From contig JAGLQP010000051.1 of NCBI GenBank assembly GCA_023136785.1, positions 1 to 9,058 of the forward strand: 9,058 nucleotides of DNA, given 5' to 3'. The notes beneath the pieces were generated by a model. The model ran no database searches, was not told the origin of the DNA, and saw only the letters and a program-made list of their open reading frames with translations. The stretch is from Spirochaetales bacterium (lineage in GTDB: Bacteria > Spirochaetota > Spirochaetia > SZUA-6 > DRHE01). Position 1 is the stretch's first letter. The number at the start of each line of letters is the position of its first letter. Made by a program: the position numbers and the translations under genes. Shown here piece by piece: positions 8,401 to 9,058 of the stretch.

Positions 8401-8904
8401 GTTATCACCGGCTACGAGATTGTAAGGAATGTCAACGTCCCGGGTTCCGGAGTAGTGGGAGGTATATCCAACACCCTGGAAATCATCGATGGACTGATCG
8501 TAGGAATCGTCTCCGGAGCAAATGCCGTGATCGAAAAAGAGTTCGCCGATTACTGGTGGGAGTCGGGAGTCCCCAATTTCGCCACCACCCAGTCCGACCT
8601 GGAAGACCTGACCCGCTTCATGTTCAAACAGTTCGTTGATGGGACGCGGACGAAGGATATTCGTCGTCTATTTCGCATTTACGTTGAGGAAAGCCCGTAT
8701 ACCTATCTATGGCACTACCAAACTCATCCAGATTGGCAAATCAGAATCGATTCCTTCGGCGCTAGCTACTCCGACATGCCATACTTCACTGAAGACGGAG
8801 TAGGTACCACAAACGGTTATGAAGAGTTTCGTTGGAGCTATGAAGAGTGGAAAGACTTCAATGCATGGTGGGCAAAATATCGTAGCAATTGGGATGATTA
8901 TTGA
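2395..8904 (+). CDS. Giant exported Trp-rich helical protein of unknown function (2169 aa), candidate effector/structural protein
   Basis: I do not recognise a named family with confidence. A Sec signal peptide (1-23) implies export; there is no lipobox Cys. Order of parts: Trp-rich acidic helices (54-160); Trp ladder at 277, 292, 306, 321, 335, 350; coiled coil (about 365-500) with C449, C453 and C479; mixed globular region (about 600-815); Lys/Trp patch (817-829); helical region (about 830-1055); second Trp ladder at 1060, 1075, 1089, 1104, 1118; DxDxDGxxD loop (1460-1468); Ala/Gly-rich hydrophobic segment (1478-1583); EYALTG (1654-1659) and GLLELHLGGE (1683-1692); HEAHRDG (1819-1825); tandem GADVIG (1986-1998); Trp-rich tail (2050-2169). 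Start: ATG 23 nt after a good predicted promoter, with a weak GAAG ribosome site. The stop overlaps the next gene. The layout recalls, from memory only, Leptospira large structural proteins (TIGR04388) that precede variable toxin-like ends. A scaffold or adhesin role is equally possible. Confidence 0.95.
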   Translation: MKPATVLGFGLLLLLFISEPATSDESELPFSQLPEKEHLLIFERAEYAGDLDHWLQTVDLLLADLPEWERERFLEEWEERLLLWLRHEWADNLPRPRLDLFIDEIEKAHEAYVFATNDSGRILRDARGNPLVLEHERKPEDFQAWKEHLGARMEELLQQWERESQVVYHELLSALDTADAGKVQSTARTTLTQYKEEVHREFERLYRQAESQFIRVRLKETSGATIGQEIGTPRELARLLITRTQTELQDSGIPSDTGPEAILEHTQLPIVLDAQTWKEDFRLAFKQGIEAWNRAERSFLEERIRWETDARTSFAQSEEAWRTASFEFEQARETWIGDMQRRLDEGLAQWDQMESEFIDQYDLAMTHLAAASKGELDQLEQELGRLLSLYSQNSDLLEVAKDNIELLQGEIAILEEQNDPDRLDSLHLLQEELSYWQGENGEGGALGQCRQTCDQVLTSLVDLEARIRGYGVDGQPSSCLQREIARLEDELTYLSEQLDLAQATDTPPSIASQQEQAYRRITTVLAVLRSLDADSQLFDSSTRLDSGYLELKDRELSQLNAWQHLLLASDLLVESIEEIEFGLGTRTAELIKSIGEVFGFFRDAEGDSIQALSYTPTFESLNPGALTDFSVVEDSKFAESIAAYFAGEESEVSEKLSHDVTIWLTAMAGLDGGCEAALRSFGLAYYYDVKVQNDLNLEDSPAINVAILHNPNFTVLVDEYLKLGPVTLPFFVWGESGPELLKVYPDHRLIPEDYLEKITGQVFDDLKSDLHTNRLYAFFKAMLASGHFVPGADFICDDLGDLSYNYVENKARKLQRDWKKKWWLFKWWKADEIQSLRNKIAPLHVTGAEERGSIASQAAETTQAQADRLDLNRRLEFLVGQGMDGSSLASALEQLTGVPVSDALSTIIEEAFDRMDPGQRNDNLAVLQAVQSLFAEDLTQTRAAISAAVSDLSAEHQVKLATYLKCLYDPDTNEQDLAETARELYSDPGSGFSADDYHDAELNYSQLIEALTPEGQSQRLSEIAIDLYGLMEHRLRLCQEKAQQDLQIQLRRLLDQRGVWEAGIENLLTAGLQEWAAGARQITGSHEQWVRRFLNEYNEKLQMWDGKYILLERNREEWIERSTHNAVVTATQSVALQMNLDADRLVAETQTITIPSMISGLPNVKRIVQEALPGAALDDVLKDALSVDYISQPVDLKAEIYLPGLRSSSSYDRFAQQFANTIGEEIFSRVALVTALQMRRLVEQAEDAIEANIVEANRSMEENLSDMLQGSGYRRSGPEYRRSSVIDKTLFGGLEEEGQTVQAYRYFVAPDFDAGVDLSRASLESRSGDYIQEMAVQAQENLKKYIELIFGRPENRRGNWDWEGINEDFKAYFASQTAAFQGAQGFHRKDGLFHDVDGLFPYHIGYEPVMKQDAPEEVQELGYGQLGVIMEAYFRNEARQFRGLSMLVTPWYNLRMWDDDADNDGEADGWLKAPSARSAVDLAVSIAATATGNVWVAASVNLVDDAVFTMADVSSGYIDLQEGVLSFGKQALIGMAGVGTGVSFDALDGALGAFAESGVCKTLLQGIESATNRVVGATVNAVGFDSQGQLMFDTAQYRETLIGQQALRGYLAEVSGFAAGNIIEGNLTGFSSTHIRDVQSISRLAGGLTQASLEYALTGQTILNLADFSMFGLGANHRTLSGGLLELHLGGEQPRIELGQQGADISLTALVDAASGFDTWIESLQIRRYDLLGDWETAEDYKDYRSVGTSMRSLFSYGDVEGQELYDELLGGQTQLLIGFTNAKGQTELLNDVKQVHVATLGEYWDRNSRLASGVVLQHEAHRDGLTADVLAQQLETRFAVRSHTDMALKISEDYGFSFIEADRALLRDVVASRLAEAIGPEFFSAYVDNVYESGKGDLYSIERWSGTAIGTTRRKSSYYVMKLEQDPGDASIYTIRNTVGPAVSLFDRLHNLFSNKDRVEMSRPLFDIVGREDYFGALKILYGKGADVIGAGADVIGLIDDVITGYEIVRNVNVPGSGVVGGISNTLEIIDGLIVGIVSGANAVIEKEFADYWWESGVPNFATTQSDLEDLTRFMFKQFVDGTRTKDIRRLFRIYVEESPYTYLWHYQTHPDWQIRIDSFGASYSDMPYFTEDGVGTTNGYEEFRWSYEEWKDFNAWWAKYRSNWDDY
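3223..3444 (+). repeat. Tryptophan ladder 1 (14/15-residue helical repeat, 29-residue period)
   Basis: Trp residues 277, 292, 306, 321, 335 and 350 are spaced 15, 14, 15, 14, 15. The intervening residues are charged and Ala/Phe-rich with no Pro, as in a continuous helix. Twenty-nine residues over eight turns is 3.625 residues per turn, close to an unstrained alpha-helix, so all six Trp fall on one face. The DNA itself is not obviously repetitive, so the pattern is kept at protein level. Confidence 0.85.
3487..3894 (+). other. Coiled-coil segment (about residues 365-500)
   Basis: Leu/Ile recur with 3-4 spacing among Glu, Gln and Arg, for example ELDQLEQELGRLL (375-387) and REIARLEDELTYLSEQL (482-498). 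A Gly-rich break (438-447) and three Cys (449, 453, 479) lie between two helical arms, suggesting a hairpin that could be disulfide-stapled in an oxidising compartment. Confidence 0.65.
4844..4882 (+). other. Lys/Trp patch with a nine-A homopolymer
   Basis: Residues 817-829 read DWKKKWWLFKWWK: five Trp and five Lys in thirteen residues, an amphipathic basic-aromatic cluster of the kind that binds membrane interfaces or anionic polymers. The three Lys codons are all AAA, making an A9 run at 4849-4857. Confidence 0.6.
5572..5748 (+). repeat. Tryptophan ladder 2 (same 14/15 spacing)
   Basis: Trp residues 1060, 1075, 1089, 1104 and 1118 are spaced 15, 14, 15, 14, the phase pattern of ladder 1, some 710 residues downstream. 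Most are preceded by Glu/Gln plus one residue (QEW, EQW, QMW, EEW), as in ladder 1 (EAW, ETW, AQW). Leu1046 sits in the preceding ladder position, 14 residues before W1060. Confidence 0.85.
6772..6798 (+). other. Calcium-loop-like motif DxDxDGxxD
   Basis: Residues 1460-1468 read DADNDGEAD, flanked by Trp1457 and Trp1470. The spacing D-x-D-x-D-G-x-x-D matches EF-hand, dockerin and thrombospondin-type-3 calcium loops. It separates the helical N-terminal two-thirds from the Ala/Gly-rich region. Calcium binding is inferred from the motif alone. Confidence 0.5.
6826..7143 (+). other. Ala/Gly-rich hydrophobic segment (residues about 1478-1583)
   Basis: Small and hydrophobic residues dominate (AVDLAVSIAATATG, then QALIGMAGVGTGVSFDALDG), with periodic Gly and only one Cys (1560). 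It could be a helical membrane-inserting hairpin or a tightly packed linker. Segments of this composition often precede the variable ends of polymorphic toxins, but no named domain is identified. Confidence 0.4.
8353..8387 (+). repeat. Tandem 21-bp-spaced direct repeat encoding GADVIG(A/L)
   Basis: GCCGATGTTATCGG occurs at 8353-8366 and again at 8374-8387, identical over 14 nt and exactly seven codons apart, so the frame is kept. It encodes GADVIGA-GADVIGL (1986-1999). The DNA identity, including the wobble bases, suggests a recent in-frame duplication. Confidence 0.8.
8542..8901 (+). other. C-terminal Trp-rich module of the giant protein (residues about 2050-2169)
   Basis: The last 120 residues follow a Gly/hydrophobic stretch (1986-2044) and carry Trp at 2054, 2055, 2106, 2114, 2147, 2152, 2158, 2159 and 2166, ending in Asp-Asp-Tyr. 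His/Asp/Tyr-rich text such as YLWHYQTHPDW (2104-2114) could hold an active site, but I match it to no nuclease, deaminase or peptidase family. G+C is lower here than upstream. It is treated as a candidate variable tip because of its position and the coupled downstream gene. Confidence 0.45.
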
Positions 8905-9058
8905 ATAGAATTCTACGAATATCTGTCTGCCTATTGCTAGTTCTCACAGCATCTACCTGCCAAGAAAAAAACGTAGACCTACTTATACAACTCGCTGTTG
9001 CGGGAGATTTCGAGAGCTTAGACAAACTTCTCGAACAGGGAGCTGACATCAATCAGCG
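8901..9058 (+). CDS. Ankyrin-repeat exported protein, probable lipoprotein (partial, 5' part)
   Basis: The TTG at 8901 overlaps the TGA (8902-8904) of the giant gene as TTGA; the frame is closed just upstream by TGA at 8895-8897. GGGA (8891-8894), six bases before, is a weak ribosome site, implying coupling to the upstream gene. The 52 codons seen start with an N-terminal signal peptide: basic MNRILR, hydrophobic VCLLLVLTA, then S-T-C20. Cys20 gives a loose lipobox (Thr at -1, Ser at -2, Ala at -3), tolerable in spirochaetes but atypical elsewhere. Residues 27-52 match an ankyrin repeat: LAVAGDFESLDKLLEQGADIN carries the helix-turn-helix pattern and the GAD-I/V-N turn. Ankyrin proteins bind partner proteins, so a partner or immunity role for the upstream product is inferred. 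The rest lies outside the window. Confidence 0.8.
   Translation, partial: MNRILRISVCLLLVLTASTCQEKNVDLLIQLAVAGDFESLDKLLEQGADINQ

Overview
The window (about 55% G+C by eye, with several compact genes using TTG or GTG starts) holds two divergent transcription units. The organism cannot be fixed from the sequence. A Gram-negative-type bacterium is likely, and a spirochaete is my tentative guess: it would fit a loose lipobox, a Bmp/Pnr-type nucleoside ABC transporter, and a very long secreted helical protein that recalls the large structural proteins of Leptospira. That resemblance comes from memory and is unverified.

Left, minus strand (1-2069): a two-gene operon fragment. A double-domain sugar/nucleoside-type ABC ATPase (511 aa, TTG start with a strong Shine-Dalgarno) overlaps by 4 nt (GTGA) the next gene, an inner-membrane permease that runs off the left edge. 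Together they look like the energising subunit and first permease of a Bmp-dependent nucleoside importer. No substrate-binding lipoprotein gene lies upstream of the ATPase.

Middle (2070-2394): a 325-bp divergent intergenic region. It has one sigma70-like promoter facing each way (both with TTGTCA -35 boxes and 17-nt spacers), a 7-bp-arm hairpin/palindrome between them, an orphan strong Shine-Dalgarno followed by a minimal ORF, and an A-rich tract just upstream of the rightward promoter.

Right, plus strand (2395-9058): one giant gene for a 2169-residue exported protein of no family I can name with confidence. In order it has a Sec signal peptide, Trp-rich helices, a six-Trp ladder spaced 15/14/15/14/15, a long coiled coil, a mixed globular region with a Lys/Trp patch, more helix, a second Trp ladder with the same spacing, a calcium-loop-like acidic motif, Ala/Gly-rich hydrophobic segments, an HEAHRDG motif, a tandem GADVIG repeat and a Trp-rich acidic tail. 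Its stop codon overlaps (TTGA) the TTG start of a second gene, a short-signal-peptide, probable lipoprotein that enters an ankyrin repeat and runs off the right edge. G+C falls at this junction. A large exported protein with a distinctive C-terminus, translationally coupled to an ankyrin-repeat envelope protein, is the arrangement expected of an effector/toxin and its immunity partner. This is the best candidate for an undescribed system here, but no toxin domain is recognisable and a purely structural role remains open.
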